Part shown: positions 48,474 to 61,526 of the stretch, one piece after another | Layout: the number at the start of each line of letters is the position of its first letter | Numbering within the stretch: position 1 is the stretch's first letter | Assembly: GCA_023374045.1 (NCBI GenBank) | Contig: CM041778.1 | Span: 292,245,533-292,309,532, forward strand | Length of the DNA: 64,000 nucleotides | Direction of reading: 5' to 3' | Source: Limonium bicolor | Lineage: Eukaryota > Streptophyta > Magnoliopsida > Caryophyllales > Plumbaginaceae | Program-made: the position numbers and the translations under genes | The notes under the pieces: model-generated | What the model was told of the DNA's origin: nothing | What the model saw: only the letters and a program-made list of their open reading frames with translations | The model's database searches: none

Positions 48474-48561
48474 TTGGCGTGAACAAAAGCTTTTTCCTTG
48501 TTCCGTCAGCCCGCAGCTTGGTTCTTTGTTATTTCGTTGCTTCATTTAACGAGTTCTGTCA

Positions 48562-48616
48562 TGGCTTAACCGGTAGAAATGTGCAAGGAGTACGCTAGAG
48601 GTCACGAGTTCGAGAC
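48562..48616 (+). other. tRNA-like A-box/B-box pair 2 in the 5' LTR
   Basis: A-box TGGCTTAACCGG (48562-48573) and B-box-like GAGTTCGAGAC (48606-48616) lie about 140 bp after the first pair. The 3' LTR has the A-box at 63961-63972 and then leaves the window. Confidence 0.6.
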
Positions 48617-48760
48617 TGGGAAGCTGCTAAAACTCATTTTGCCTCTTCTATCCCCCTGGTCCGATTTTTGCCCCAGTTAAAGCCCACCTCTATTAGCTAG
48701 TCCATGAATCCAGCCAAAATAAAACCCTAGTGTGCCATCTGTCTACCCACCCCATTCTTA

Positions 48761-48770
48761 CATTATAAAA
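48761..48770 (+). promoter_or_regulatory. TATA box of the Ogre-like LTR
   Basis: CATTATAAAA lies upstream of a CT-rich leader and is the best Pol II promoter candidate in the LTR. The tRNA-like boxes would then lie in U3. Confidence 0.5.
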
Positions 48771-51017
48771 CATTGAAAAACCCTACAGTAGGGGGCACGT
48801 TTTTGAAGGAGACCCAACAGACACTAATCCCGATTTTTCATTCTCCCATTGTCATCCTTCGTTTCCCATTTTCGAAACTGAGACTAGGAACCCAGAAACA
48901 TCGACTAACCATTCTCTTCTTCCTCTGAAATTCGAATTCGCAGGCCAGGAAACCCCAAAACGCCATCGATACCAGGAGCTTCTTCTACCCAAAGACCACC
49001 ACCTTCGTTTCAAATCGTCATCCTCTGTAATCTACCGGAAGTTTGTCTGGTTTCCCCTTGCTTCGACTTCATTTTTTGCTTCGAGTACCAGCAGAGTAAG
49101 TTGTGTCTTATATTACTCATCTTCTCCCTCCCGAAAGCCCCGATCGAGCTTCTCGTTTCTCGCATTTGAACTTCTCAATTTTCATTTTCTGCTTCATTGG
49201 ACCGAAGGAACCCAACAAGAGGGGGATGGTCTCTTGAGCGACTTCGTCAGAAGTCATCTGATGTAGTCCCGCGCCTCTTATCCCTTTTTCGGTAATGGTT
49301 ATAAGAGTTTTTTAAGCAATTTTAACCAAATGAACCTCAACGGTGATGGTTCGAAAGGGAAGGAAAGTCATTCTCAAAGAATTTCTGAAGTTGGCGTCGA
49401 TTTTCCGTTCCTCTCTCTCAGTTTACTGCATAAACGCATCAAATGAGTTTGACCGGTAATGGTTATAAGAATTTATAACTCGATCTGGATCCTGTTCCTG
49501 AAGGTGGAGTTATATTTCATTTTACTCTCATTTCTGTCTTTGCTCTATATTCGCATATGAATTTGAAGCTGGGATTCCAGTCCCTCGTTGCGCATGTTGG
49601 TCACAGAGGAGTTATGAGCCCTTTACACTAATCTGATTTTGTGATATGAGCCTGAAGGCTCAGTATGATTCAATGTTTTCTTTTGTTTATATACCTGTGT
49701 ATACGTTCGTTGAAATCGGAAAAAGCTAATCACTGAGCGAAGAGCCTGTTACTTCGAGTCGTCGTTTCCTTTCTCGGTTCTTACCTCCCTTGACTGGTTT
49801 TATGTTTCATTTCTTCTGCGTGGCTTGAACTTTAAATCCATCATGGATCTGCAGAGTTCAGAAGTCTACATAATACTAGAGTACCAGGTTGTGTTTCTGT
49901 TTATGAATTCACTGCTAAGTTTCTCTATGCTAGTGCACTCGCTGATTCCTCATACTTTTGTTGCAAGAATCACATCTGTTTTATCGCGTTGTCGGCATGT
50001 GACTTCAATATCCCTAGTTCGACAATTTGGTAATTAAACCGCCAAACTGTTCTGGGGTTACTAACTTAATCTGTGTTTGTTGAGTTCGAGAATCATCTCA
50101 GGCAGAATCTGATTCCGGGATCGCGTTGTATATTCCACATAGTGTACTCTACCTGCGGTTATTGTCTTTGTTGTAATATGTGGACGATGATCAATGCGGT
50201 GGTAAAATGCAATCGTGACAACTTTTTCTTTTCTGGCTATTTATCCAATTACATTGTGGTTAACATTATCTGATGGTCATTTGATTTTTCTGAATAACCT
50301 TCTCGCAGGTGTTAGTATACACCCCCTTTTGTCTGGTACATAAACTCTAACCCTAATGACATGTTGATTTGCTGTGTAAATGGGTGTTATCCACTGACGA
50401 CAGTCTTGTCTGTTTATCAATGCTACTTTGAATTCACTTCTGTTTGCTGATTCAAATTCATGTGGATAGACCTCACCCTTGTTGTTTTGCTCAGATTAAC
50501 CGATAACCTGATAAGTGGCACTTGGTCTCTGATTTTAGCTCTCTGCTAACTTAGTTCATAGTATTTTGACTTCTTTCTCTGATTCCGTTTTGTACATGAC
50601 ATACCAAACTTGAATGACATAGGAACGGTTTAGTTGGATTCTGCACTACCTTGAAAATTCAATGGATAAAGATGAATGAAGGCTGTTAACTGATAAACTG
50701 TTTTGATTAGTTAGCTTAGGGTTATTTCTCATTCGGTTGGGTTTTAGCTTAGGATGTTTACCTGGTTTCAAATAATACTAAAAAAACATGGGATCATTTC
50801 TGTTGAAGTTCAGTTTGATTTCTTGGTTGCCCTCAACTTGTTATCTATCATGCGGTCTACCCTCTGATTATATTCTCTCTTTGTTATTATACGTAAGTAT
50901 GCTTGGTGTGTTACGGTTCCTTGCAATCTTTTAATTCGTTTCTCTGTAGTATGTTTATTATTTAAACCCTAGATAGCCCCTTAGGTCACCCCTTTTTCCC
51001 TTTTGATCAAAGTCTTG

Positions 51018-51175
51018 GAAGGTACCCACAACTAGCTCATTTCTATTTGCTTGGTGGGGAACAATACCATCTAAAACTTTGAAAACCTTTTATGCCTTTG
51101 AGGGTACCCACAACTAGCTCATTTCTATTTGCTTGGTGGGGAACAATACCCTCCAAACTTTTAAAGCCTATCCCA
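51018..51175 (+). repeat. Direct duplication, about 82 bp spacing
   Basis: The block GGTACCCACAACTAGCTCAT and the following 27 bases occur twice, near 51020 and 51102. Confidence 0.85.
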
Positions 51176-51403
51176 AACCATCCTTAATTTCACTAAAAAA
51201 CTTTACCCCAAAAAAAATGGAAAAGAAAAGAAAGGAGTTCATAATTATGCCTATAGCTTAAGGTTCCTCATTCCAAATCCCTCTTTTTCAACTCCTCCCA
51301 TTGAATTATCTCTCATTTTTAATTGTTGTTTCATTTCAAAAGAAATCTCATTTTAGTTTGAACACCATTTCCCACTTGTAAATAAAAACCCAAAATGACC
51401 CAC

Positions 51404-51700
51404 TCCTCGCGGCCCAAAAGCCCAAGTCAAGCCCAACACTCCATTCGGCCCAAAAGCCCAAGTCCAGCCCAACACTCCATTCGGCCCAAAAGCCCAAGTC
51501 CAGCCCAACACTCTACTCGGCCAAAAAGCCCAAGTGGCCCATTAGTCCGATCCGGGCCATTAGCCCAAGGCCCAAACCAAGGCCCAAACCCGAAGCCCAA
51601 ATCCAAGGCCCAAACCCGAAGCCCAAATCCAAGGCCCAAACCCGAATCCCAAACCCAAGGCCCAAAACCCGAAGCCCAAACCCAAGGCCCAAAATGGCCT
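51404..51700 (+). repeat. GCCCAA-rich minisatellite in the LTR
   Basis: Three to four units of 36 bp (CGGCCCAAAAGCCCAAGTCC and on) are followed by units of about 25 bp (AAGGCCCAAACCCGAAGCCC). Open frames across it are repeat artefacts. Confidence 0.9.
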
Positions 51701-51797
51701 CAATCAGCCCAAACCCCCCAAAAAAAAACTATAAAAATCAAGCCAAGTCCACAAAAATCAACCCAAATCCTAAAGGTCCACGAATAATCCAAAAGTC

Positions 51798-51990
51798 AAG
51801 GTTGACCTGAGTTGCTGGCCATTTGACCTTGACCAAGCTTTGACTTGACCAAGCTTTGACCTTGACCCAGCTTTGACCTTGACCAAGCTTGACCTTGACC
51901 AGCTTTGGACCTTGACCAAAGTTTGACCTTGACCAAAGCTTTGACCTTGACCAAGCTTTGACCTTGACCAAAGCTTTGACCTTGATCAGA
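51798..51990 (+). repeat. TTGACCTTGACCAAGC minisatellite in the LTR
   Basis: About ten units of 16-21 bp with core TTTGACCTTGACCAAGC. Their open frames on the minus strand are artefacts. Confidence 0.9.
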
Positions 51991-52464
51991 AAACCAAATC
52001 AAGTCAAACCCGAACGTTGATCCGACTCGTCTTCCAATACAAATCAAGCCAAGTCGAGTCAACCCCAGCACCTTTTTCAAACCCGATTCCTTTCAATCCA
52101 CTTTCACTTGTAATTCCTTTCAAAATCTAAAAACCCAAGAAGAATTTCAAAACCATCATTTCATTCAAGTCTCATCAAGTTTTCAAAGAAACCATTTTAT
52201 GGAATTTAAAAGGAAAAACTCTTCTCATCACAGAAAACTCTTCTCCATTGCAGAAGATTCTTCTCACATATACAGAAAGTTTTTCCTAAAACATTTCTCA
52301 AAATCAGTGTTTCTTTACCGAGAATCCGAACAACTTCGAAGTTTTTTTTCCAACTCAGTTTTTAACTCAAATAAACCGTTTTCGGGGAGCAAGTAATGTC
52401 TAACCCCTTCAAAACATTTCCTCCATGGTTAGGACATCACTTGTCTTCCTTCCCAAAAAAAAAA

Positions 52465-52620
52465 TCCGAGGCGGGGCACTGGGTCATAAACCTCCCTTGT
52501 CGCAGTCTGGATCTCTTTAGGCGGGCATTAGGGTGACAAACCTCCCCTAATTGCAGCCTAGTTTTTTACAAGGCGGGGTGCTAGGGAAGTAACGACCTTC
52601 CTAGTTGCAGCCGGGATTTC
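52465..52620 (+). repeat. Tandem repeat with GGCGGGG and TTGCAGYC, three units
   Basis: Three units of about 52-58 bp, each from AGGCGGG through AACCTCCC or its variant to TTGCAGCC. Confidence 0.7.
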
Positions 52621-53356
52621 AGAATCATCTAACTCCCTTCCACTCGATTCAATTTTTCGGTTTAACGTTTTAAAACCCGGGAGTTAGAGACGTTATTAGG
52701 GTTTGACCGAGAACATCTCATTCATGGTGTTGTTTCCCTCTCTAAATCCTATTTTCGACATAATTCATTGCCCCATCTTTCGAGCCTTGACACTTACCAT
52801 TAATTAAGTGTCGGTTGAGGGGGTACATGGGTAATCCCTCGGGATTATCCGCCCTTTTACAACAAAACTGATTTTTTGGTTTCAAAAACTTTAAGAGAGA
52901 CAATCTTGACAATCATTCCTCCAAACAATTCTGTCTACCATCATCTAACTCTAACTCGAAACTCCCAAAACTCACCCCTTTGAATCTCAAATTGAAAAAC
53001 CCGGGATCTCTACTTAGACTTCAATTGCCTCACACATACTCAACTCATCTTCAAAACCCCAAACACTTAATACTCAAATCACCATTAAAACTCAATTGCC
53101 TAAAACTCGAAATCGTCTCCCTAATCTCAACTCCTCTATAACTTTAATAACGTCTCACAGGCCCGAGCGCCTCACAGACTCGAACATCTCAATTTCTCCA
53201 CCATTTAAGATTCAAGCGTCTCACAGACCCGAGCGTCTCACAGGCCTTGACATCCCCTCCCATCCCAACCGTCTCATAGACCCGAGCGTCTCACAGACTA
53301 ATCTCTCACACCCAAAACTTCAAACCCTTCAAAACTTCCAAAACCCCAAAATCCGT

Positions 53357-53412
53357 GAACTACGTAAGGTCTAAGCTCAACAGGGAGTTGAGTACGTAGG
53401 CAACACACAGGG
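53357..53412 (+). other. Conserved hairpin-forming motif, copy 2
   Basis: CTACGTA...CTCAA, a seven-base loop, then TTGAGTACGTAG. Both arms pair perfectly around an asymmetric internal bulge. Confidence 0.55.
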
Positions 53413-54156
53413 TGCAACCCCATTTCAAAAAAAAACCCTTTTTCCCCATCTAAGGTGACTCTCGTATCTCTCAAAACACTCAACCTTCTTCGGCTCCCAC
53501 AAACTCAAACCATCAGACTTCAAGTCTTGTCTATTCATTCCACCTCGGACTTTTCCCAATTCTTCATTCTATACTCATCCGACATCACTAATTCCTCTTC
53601 TTGGCGCTAGCTTGACAAAAAGCTCGCCTCATCCACTCTCTCTCTTCCTGTCCAAATCCCATCCTTCGGCTTTAACTGAATCTCTCTAATAAGGTTTGAA
53701 AGAAGGCAATCCCGACAATTGGAGACCGAGGTTCCTCGGGCACCAATCCGAAGTCGTGGTCGTTGCCACTTCTAAGGGGTGTAACCCAGTGCGAACCCAC
53801 ATAGAATCTTTGACATGACCAGATAAATCTTATCCACAACTTCAGAGTCAACCAACGGTTCTTAGAACCCTCATTCTCTTCCTTCCTAGTATCTTAGGTC
53901 AAACTAGGTGGCGACTCTAGTCAATTTCCGCCTTTAGGGCATAAGTCCGCGTGGGGCCCATCGAGAGCGGGTGTAGTGCTCACTAGCATTCCCCTTATGC
54001 TTTCTGGGAAAGACGGACGATAGAGTAGGTATGAGGGGGCTGCCATAATAACGGATTTTCACCCTCCACAGAATGGCATTTTCTAGGATCTTGGCTTTTT
54101 AGTCAGACCATATTTACATAGACCCCCCTCATACCGAAAAATCACCCTCCACAGAA

Positions 54157-54174
54157 TGGCGACTCTGCTGGGGA
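54157..54174 (+). other. Primer binding site of the Ogre-like element
   Basis: TGGCGACTCTGCTGGGGA lies three bases after the LTR end. It is of the kind reported for Ogre/Tat elements and attributed to tRNA-Arg. Confidence 0.8.
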
Positions 54175-56820
54175 AAACTTGAGTAAGTTTTTCTCAAACT
54201 CAAGGAAGACTGAACTCCATTCAAAATTGTCAGGATTTCCCACTTCTTTCGAAACCTTCAAGAGATTCATTTCAAGCCTTTAGGATTATTCTATTCCAAC
54301 TTTGAGTGTGTATCTGATGAGGACAGATAGGATTTGTTAGATCCTCAACAAACATGACAACAATTGGGTTAATAATTAGCTCACGATTAGAAAGAGACAC
54401 TTAGGTGTGAATGAAGCTAACTTCCCTTTAGGTTAATAAACAACCATTTGGAATCACAATCTCAAGATAAAACACTTAGTACATAGGTTGGTGCTAACTT
54501 CATTTGGTTTATTTACTGCTTTCATATTATATTGTGATTGTGGGGTGCATATGGTGGGTAGCCTTAGGACATGCATTCCTCTGTGTCACCCCGATTTACC
54601 CACGATGTCACGGGATCCCGACCGGTCCACGTTGATCCCCATGAGCTAGGGTCACTCTATCAGGAACCCAAAACCACGACGGCGGTACGGTCTCCGACCA
54701 ACACCTTGGGCTCATGATCCAAAAATATCCTCCATTATCCGAGTCAAAGCCAGCATATAGTGAACTCTGAGCCTTCAGTGTCCAACTACCTGGTCCGGTG
54801 CTAAGACGGGTTTATGGGAGTCACCCCCTTGTATGCCGCCTGTCTGACCGTCCTTCTGCCTTACCTTGAAGATTGCATGGGCTCAGCTCTCCATTGCTCA
54901 CCTGCACCACGAGTGTCTCTAAAGCCCAATGTCACGCTATACGTCCATAGAGGATCCCGTATTTACCGGATACCCAGACATGGCATAACGTAGTCAGTGA
55001 ATAATTGGACTTTAGACACTTGACCGTGCAGGTGACGAGAGACCCGTTCCCATACCATACTTCCCCGAGTTTTCCGAAAAGTGGGGTTGTTGTCGGATCA
55101 TCACTGGCCGTGGCGTATGTTTCTCTATCATCTCGGGTGTCCTGACCTTTCGAACTTAAGCACTCGGACTTTCTTGATGACATGCCCCATAAAGGCATAG
55201 CAGAGAAAAACCCCGAGAGATGACAGTGAAGGGACGATGGTTCCCCCGGTGAGACGGAATCATAATTGACCTGGAAAGTGATTATCCCAACACTAACACT
55301 TACAACTCCACATCAAATACAGCCACGATTTATTTTGCTATGCATGTGTGCAAACCACTTTTCCAACCAATCTGTTTAAAATGTTCGGAATTCTCGTTTG
55401 CACATCTCTTAAAGCTATTTTACGAGCTCGCTTAATTTCAAATCCCACCTAAATTTTTATCATAAACATTTGCGTTTTAATTTTGCCACTTCATCTTGGA
55501 GTGTTATTCCAAAACAATTTTCATAAAAAGATTTCGAAAAACCTACTTCTACAAACGAATTTCAAACAACATTTTTCACCAGCATTATTTCAAAATAGTT
55601 TTCGAAAACGGTTTCAAAGTTGATTTTCATAAACGACTTCAAAATAAATGATTTAGTCCCCATGTCGTGACCCGCTATTTTTGAAGTTCTACTCACCTTC
55701 AAGAGCAGCGGTCATTACTGTGGAGCGTACTAGTCATTTCGTGTTTTCACAAAAGCGGTGGATTTTCACATAAGATTTGTGCTCAATCATTCACACTTTT
55801 CCTTTCTCAAAATATCCCTCATCTCCCTCGTCGGAGCGGATCAAGCTAAAAATCAGAGGCGCACCAACCCGGGAGCCTGCCGAGCGACATGAAGACCAAC
55901 ACCAACCATTCAAATACAAAATCAGGAGAGGAGTACCAACCCGAGTCAAGCGACATGAAGGCTAGCGACACCGGTTCGAGTTTTTTAAACTGCTGAAAAT
56001 CAGAAGAACACCAACCCGTTTTGTTTGATCATAGTTTTGCTTCACTACAAAAAAGCCTGAAAATGAGCTAGTAGTCGGTCAAAGCACCCGAAGAGCGCGC
56101 AATCAGTCAAGAGCCCGAAGATGAGCAAGCAGTCAGTCAGGAGCTCAAAGACGAGCAAGCAGCCGGTCAAGAACGAGCGTTCAGCCAACTAGGAGTTCGA
56201 GCGTGAGTAGTTAGTCGGAAGCCCGAAGACGGACCAAAGGAGTTCAGAAGAAGTTTAGCTCAAATTCCCCCTCTTAATGACTTTTTAGGATTGATGATGT
56301 ATAGGATTTTCTCCTATGTTTCTTTTCTCTCTCGTCCATTTCTGAATAGATTAGGTGTATAGGTATTATATATTCCCTTCGAATTTATTTAGAACAAATG
56401 TGTATAGGGTCCCCACTCCCTATTTTATTTGCGAATGACCGAGTGTCAAAATTCATATTGAGAAAATCCGCCACTTTGAAAACACGGTTTTTTAAAATTG
56501 TTTTCCAAAAATCGGTTTTTTTGGCAGGCACGTCTTGTTTAAAGAAAGGAACAAACGTGACGACCCTTCACGTTTCATCTATCACTCTCAAAACTTTGCT
56601 TTATGGGGTGAAATTTGTGGTGCTACGAATACTTCCCCTTTAAAAAAAAGTTGATGAGATAAAGTGACACTAATCATATGCTCTCATCCATGACATTCAT
56701 GAATTTTTCAAAATAAATGAAAGTCGTTTTTGCGCCAACAATCATGCACACATCATCACAAACGAATTTTCGTTTCACAAAACATATTGATATTACCTCT
56801 CTTCCTTCATTCTAATCCTT
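54175..56820 (+). other. 5' untranslated region of the Ogre-like element
   Basis: About 2.6 kb with no supported gene. Degenerate repeats with CACCAACCCG and GCGACATGAAG lie at 55860-55970 and units with AGCAAGCAGTCRGTCA at 56070-56215. Some Ogre elements carry an extra ORF here; none is seen. Confidence 0.5.
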
Positions 56821-58400
56821 GTGCTTGCAGGTGTTCGTGACAATTGGCAACCGGAAGAAAGAAGACCAGTCCGCTTATTGCAACGCAGAAAGAATGGAGT
56901 GGGCACCCGAAATGATCAAGCAGACGAAGGCCGGTTTGTTCATGAAGAATCGATCCATGACCTTGCTGATGACTTGGAGAGAAACCTGAGGATAGAAGAA
57001 TGTGTCCAAAGAAGAATAACTAGGGTCTATGTGGAGTCGGATAACAGTTACAAGAGACTTCAACTTACTCGGTATACGATGCCTATGAGTTTCAAGCAAT
57101 GGACCCTCATGCTCCCTCTGTCCAAGTTCGAACTACACCAAGCATGCCTTCTTCACCTATGAACAGTTCAACTCTGAGAACCTCAACCGCCACCAGAGGG
57201 AATTGGCAACCACAAATGGTCTGTGATAAGGGAAAGACCCAACGCCCATCTTCCCCCATGGTGCGTTCCGGCTTGAACCTCTCCTTGCCCATGCAAAAAT
57301 ATGTCCTTCCTTGGCAAATACCTTATCACTCGTCAAATTCAAGCCAACACCTTCAACCAGGAACAATACTGCCCTCTCAATATCTTGACCCGGCTACCCT
57401 GAGAAATCCATTTCAATCCAAAACCTTGATCTCAGAGCGAGTCCAATGAAAGAATTAGTGAAAGAACTGAAGGCGGAACTAGAGCTAGCCCAACGTTTTA
57501 AGTCTGTAGGTTGGGAGCCAACCAACCCGTATCCTGACGCTCGTCTGCAAAAGGGCATGAGTCTGCCTGAAATGAAAGAAGTATGAAGGGATTGGAAACC
57601 CAAGGCATCACGTTGATAGGTATGATAAGCTCATGGATCTACATGGTCTATCCGATGAGCTGAAGGCCGCGTGCTTTAGATTCTACTTAGAGGGGCCTGC
57701 TTACTCTTGGATTATGGGTCTGGATTTGAAAGGAAAGTCAAGCAAAGACCTGTACCTTGAATTTCTCGCTCAATCGGTGTGGTAACTTTCATCATGAAGT
57801 TACACGCAGAGATTTAGAAATCACCCGTCAAAACCATGGCGAAACTGTGAGGGAATTCATAGAAAGATGGAGGGTGAAGGCTGGGCAAATGAATAATCGA
57901 CCAAATGAGGAAGAACAAATACAAATGGTGATTTCTGGCCTGAGAGAAGAGTACCAATGCCAGTTGAGATACCTGGGTATTTGTGACTTCAAACGATTGA
58001 TGGCGGCCATGATTGCTTTGGAGATACTGAAATCAAATTGACAGAGCAACCTGAAATCATGGAAAGAAAGGATGTACACTCGGACAAAGCTCACAGGGAC
58101 AACTTTCGAGCCTCGGAATGTCGCTCAGCGAGGCATTGAAAATATTAGTCGAGGGAGGTCATCTAACACTTTTCAATACAAGGTCAAGAATCAAAAAACT
58201 TGGGCCACATTTGCATGAATACTGCGACTATCATAGAATCCGGGGGGACACACCACCGATGAGTGTACCACACTAAAGAACGCAATCCAAGAGCTGATAG
58301 ACAGAGGAGAGGTATCTTCTTTAGAGCTAAGACGTTCATCCTAGACCACGAAGGCGCACTTTCCTGAGGCATCACCGAGCCATACAGGTCCATGTGTTAA
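56821..58400 (+). pseudogene. Tat/Ogre-type gag, multiply frameshifted
   Basis: Coding similarity spreads over at least five frames. After a variable N-terminal part (56821-57449) comes KELKAELELAQRF, then RYDKLMDLHGLSDE and FYLEGPAYSWI (57620-57720). Next is the well-kept segment ETVREFIERWRVKAGQMNNR with EEEQIQMVISGL (57840-57960), the core of the gag domain in Tat-lineage elements. A C-terminal block near 58215-58310, split by a frameshift, gives CDYHRI followed by ECTTLKNAIQELIDRGE, the usual histidine/cysteine motif before the protease in this lineage. Frame breaks include those near 57100, 57450, 57580, 57775, 58040 and 58245. No product is expected. Confidence 0.82.
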
Positions 58401-60499
58401 TCCATGACGATAGTGACAGAAAGTAGTTGAGTCATGTTTGAAGGGTTGCATCCCATCCCTCCCCCTTTTGTTTGACCTATCCAGGAATCACAGGAAGAAC
58501 AAGACAGTTTTATCATGTTGACTGGCGCAGTATAGGGATTACCACACCTTAAGCGGTCAAGGTTCGATTTACAGCTAAAACATGTAGGGTCACGTTTCTT
58601 TCGGGACCCACTCGGCAATTGACCGCCTAAAGAGCCCGTTGTTAACGAGATGAACATCGTGGATCCTCAACTGAAACCGACTCAAGCGAGATTAGGTGTA
58701 GCCTTACCACGCATGCATTGCATCCAAAAGAAAACCACAAAAAAAAAGAGCATTCGGTCGAAATCAATCCAAACAACCATCTCTATTCATCGTTTTTCGG
58801 TGTTTCATGCATCTTATACATAAGTAATTCCATATTACCAAATAAATTGCATTGTAGACAGTTGCATTTGCATATATTCGTATCGAAGCGACATTTTTGG
58901 CGAAAATCTTGAGAGATTGATTGAATAGAGTGCGCGAACCATTAAACTCTCGACCCCTCAATGAACACAAGGGTCTAGTCAAAACCAGCACCACAAACCG
59001 AATGTGTGGCATGCGAAGAGTGGTTTTCCCTGGAATTTTAGTTGAGAGTATTGGACAATCCACTAAGCGATGAGGGGAAGATAGAGCGAGTCCATGGAGG
59101 TAAACCACGAGCGACTTGTGCTTTCCTTCAGCACATGGAAAGCACAATTCATAGCGAGATCAATGTCGATATACAAGATACGAACTGTGATTCATGCAAA
59201 GATCCGAGAATAGTAAGAAACAATCATTGACTAATGAGAATATATGATGAGGCACGTAGGAATAAAACAAAACCAAAAGACAAGTAAAACTGATTGATCC
59301 AAACGCTTTGACTGCCTGTACACAATCCCTTAGTTAGCCCCGCTGAGCCTTTCACATAACCTTTTTCTGTGAACTCACAACATGCCGACCCACGTATACA
59401 TTACTTCTTGCTCTTGCAATAGAGGATCTTGAAAGAGCCGGAGCCATGGTCTCTCCCCCACCATCTTTCACAAGAACAACAAACGAAAATGTCCAAAGGA
59501 ATCAGTGAGTCAATGCAACTCCAAAGCCAAACACCAAAAAAGAACACCAAAAATGTTCAAGAAGATCGATGAGTCAATGCAACTCTAAAGCTGAAAGCCA
59601 AAATACAAAGCAGAGAATGCTTGAAAAAGTTGATGAGCCAAACGCAATTTCAATAACACAAAAATGAGAAGAAAGTTCAAATCGTACGCCAGGAGAGGCA
59701 AGAAGGAGAAATCCAAACCAAAAGGACCAATGATGTCCCGTAGAAACTGACAGGTTATCAAAACCCGCCTAATCATTCCACCCATGGCAAAGGCGAAACA
59801 TGTCCTCTATTGCACAAAAGCTCCACAATTCCTAAACAAATCCTCCAGTCCCATGTGACATACATCATACCCCTCAACCCCGTTATAACCCAATGAAAGA
59901 CCTCTGACTCGTTAGTTGGTGAGCGTTAGCTGAAAGTATCAGATCTGAAACATGAATCATAAGCTTCGTGCTTGTTATCAACATGTCCCACCTCACAATA
60001 CAGGGACTATGAGTGAATGAGTGCGACCTTACTTCACAAGGTCTTTAGAGTGCGAGTGACTCTTCGACTAAACCACCAAATCATAATCAGCCTACCCCAT
60101 TGCAGGCGAGGAATTTGTAAGGATCGGAAAGTCCATAACCTCAAAAAGGAAATTCTCAGGAAAATACTGCTCTAAGCATCGAGAGTATCATCACACCGCT
60201 TTGCACACACAGCCAAACTCACGAGAGATGACCCGTATCCCTCCATGAGAGGAAAATGATTCACGCCTTCCATTCAACAACATTCAAGATCGAATCGAAG
60301 ATGTCTTATATTCGTAAACTCATATTAATAGAGATAGGACCGTACCTTCTCTACAAAAACTGCATATGCATTTTGCATCGTATCTAGCATTTAATATTTG
60401 CATGCATCATAAGCACTCCATCATCAACATCTGATTGGTAAGAACTCTGCCTAGTCTCGCTGAGAGTCGACTCAGTGCTTGTGAAGTATTGAATCGGAA
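58401..60499 (+). other. Internal region without pol
   Basis: No protease, reverse transcriptase, RNase H or integrase motif is recognisable in any frame. Two AATGCAACT phrases near 59510 and 59575 mark a short duplication (ATGAGTCAATGCAACTC). The sequence looks like diverged 3' noncoding DNA. Confidence 0.5.
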
Positions 60500-61430
60500 G
60501 TTACGTCAAAATGAAGTCAAGCCATCCGGGACTAGTTAGCGCTCCGATCACTATCAAAAGAAATAGTTGAAGCCATCCGGCTATCTTTGAGCTACGTCGA
60601 ATCATTATGAAGCCACCCGGGGCATCTCAGAACACATCGAAGCATTCAGAGCATCCAGGCTACCTTTGAGCTACATCGAACCAAAATAAGGCCATCCTAA
60701 GCCGTACAAAGACAATCTCGGAGCCATCCACTGTCATACTTGAGCCTCATCGACACCCCTCCCAAAGCCAAATTGGAGCCATACGGGAGCCATCCTCAGA
60801 CATTGTGACCATCTTTAGAGCTACACAGGAGCCATCTCAACAGTTCGAGAACAATATAGGAGCCACCTAACATCCCTGTTAGAGCCATTTCATCACCAGG
60901 GTCTTGCCTACACAGTTTCGAACTACGTATGGTCTGATCTCAATACGAAATTGAGTACGTAAGCAGCCCGCCCAGGGTGTGCGACCACCTCAAAGGAAAA
61001 ATCCCCTTTCTTCCTCGCTATCACCAAATAGAGCCATCTCGTAGCCCTTCCTGGAGCCATCCCGAGCTATCCTGGAGCCATCATGAGAGAACCCTGAAGT
61101 CATAACCGGGCCGAAGCCATCCATCCATGACCAAGAATTTATCTACCACATCAAAATACGTCAAACACAACACAGTCCACCAATCACATCAACCCACCAT
61201 TCGACTATCGAAACCCACCAACCACCCCAGAGCCGTTACTCATAATGGGGTCATGAATCATGTCGGAGCCCTCCGACCACACTGGAGCCACCCGACCGCA
61301 CGGAGCATCAACGTAATCCGGAGCCATCAGCCCATACCGGAGCCATCACCAAATGCCAAAGTCATCTCAAAATTTGAAACAACTCTGGAGCCGTCTGCTC
61401 ACACCAAAACCCTACATCCACAAACAGGGA
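60500..61430 (+). repeat. GGAGCCATC-rich region
   Basis: The phrase GGAGCCATC or GAGCCATCC and close variants recur well over fifteen times at irregular spacing. The same phrase forms part of the polypurine tract at 63141-63155. The hairpin motif copy 3 lies within it (60920). Confidence 0.75.
60920..60972 (+). other. Conserved hairpin-forming motif, copy 3
   Basis: CTACGTA...CTCAA, a seven-base loop unlike those of the other copies, then TTGAGTACGTAA. The stem bases are kept while the loop changes. Confidence 0.55.
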
Positions 61431-61526
61431 GTTTAAGTTTAATTCAATTAATACATTGGTTAATCACCTCACATCACATATCATCTGCATATACCCATAA
61501 AATTTGCTCACTGTCTGACGCATCTT

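Larger units (their letters stand above)
47765..54153 (+). repeat. 5' LTR of the Ogre-like element (about 6.4 kb)
   Basis: It starts TGTAGACACC and ends CCTCCACA three bases before the PBS. It holds two tRNA-like promoter boxes, a TATA box, several minisatellites and a hairpin motif. Between 48780 and 50990 it reads like a gene leader (CT-rich, with splice-like signals) but codes for nothing recognisable. The CACCCTCCACAGAATGGC phrase near the end occurs twice (54060 and 54144), so the LTR end itself is duplicated. Confidence 0.85.

Noticed and set aside
48420..48490. Bona fide tRNA gene
   Set aside because: A- and B-boxes are present but no seven-base acceptor stem pairs across the ends and the anticodon arm is weak, so it is called tRNA-like only.
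51395..51787. 130-codon proline- and lysine-rich frame
   Set aside because: It is a translation of the GCCCAA minisatellite, with no domain.
51738..52080. Minus-strand frames with repeated VKVK motifs
   Set aside because: Translation of the TTGACC minisatellite in two frames at once.
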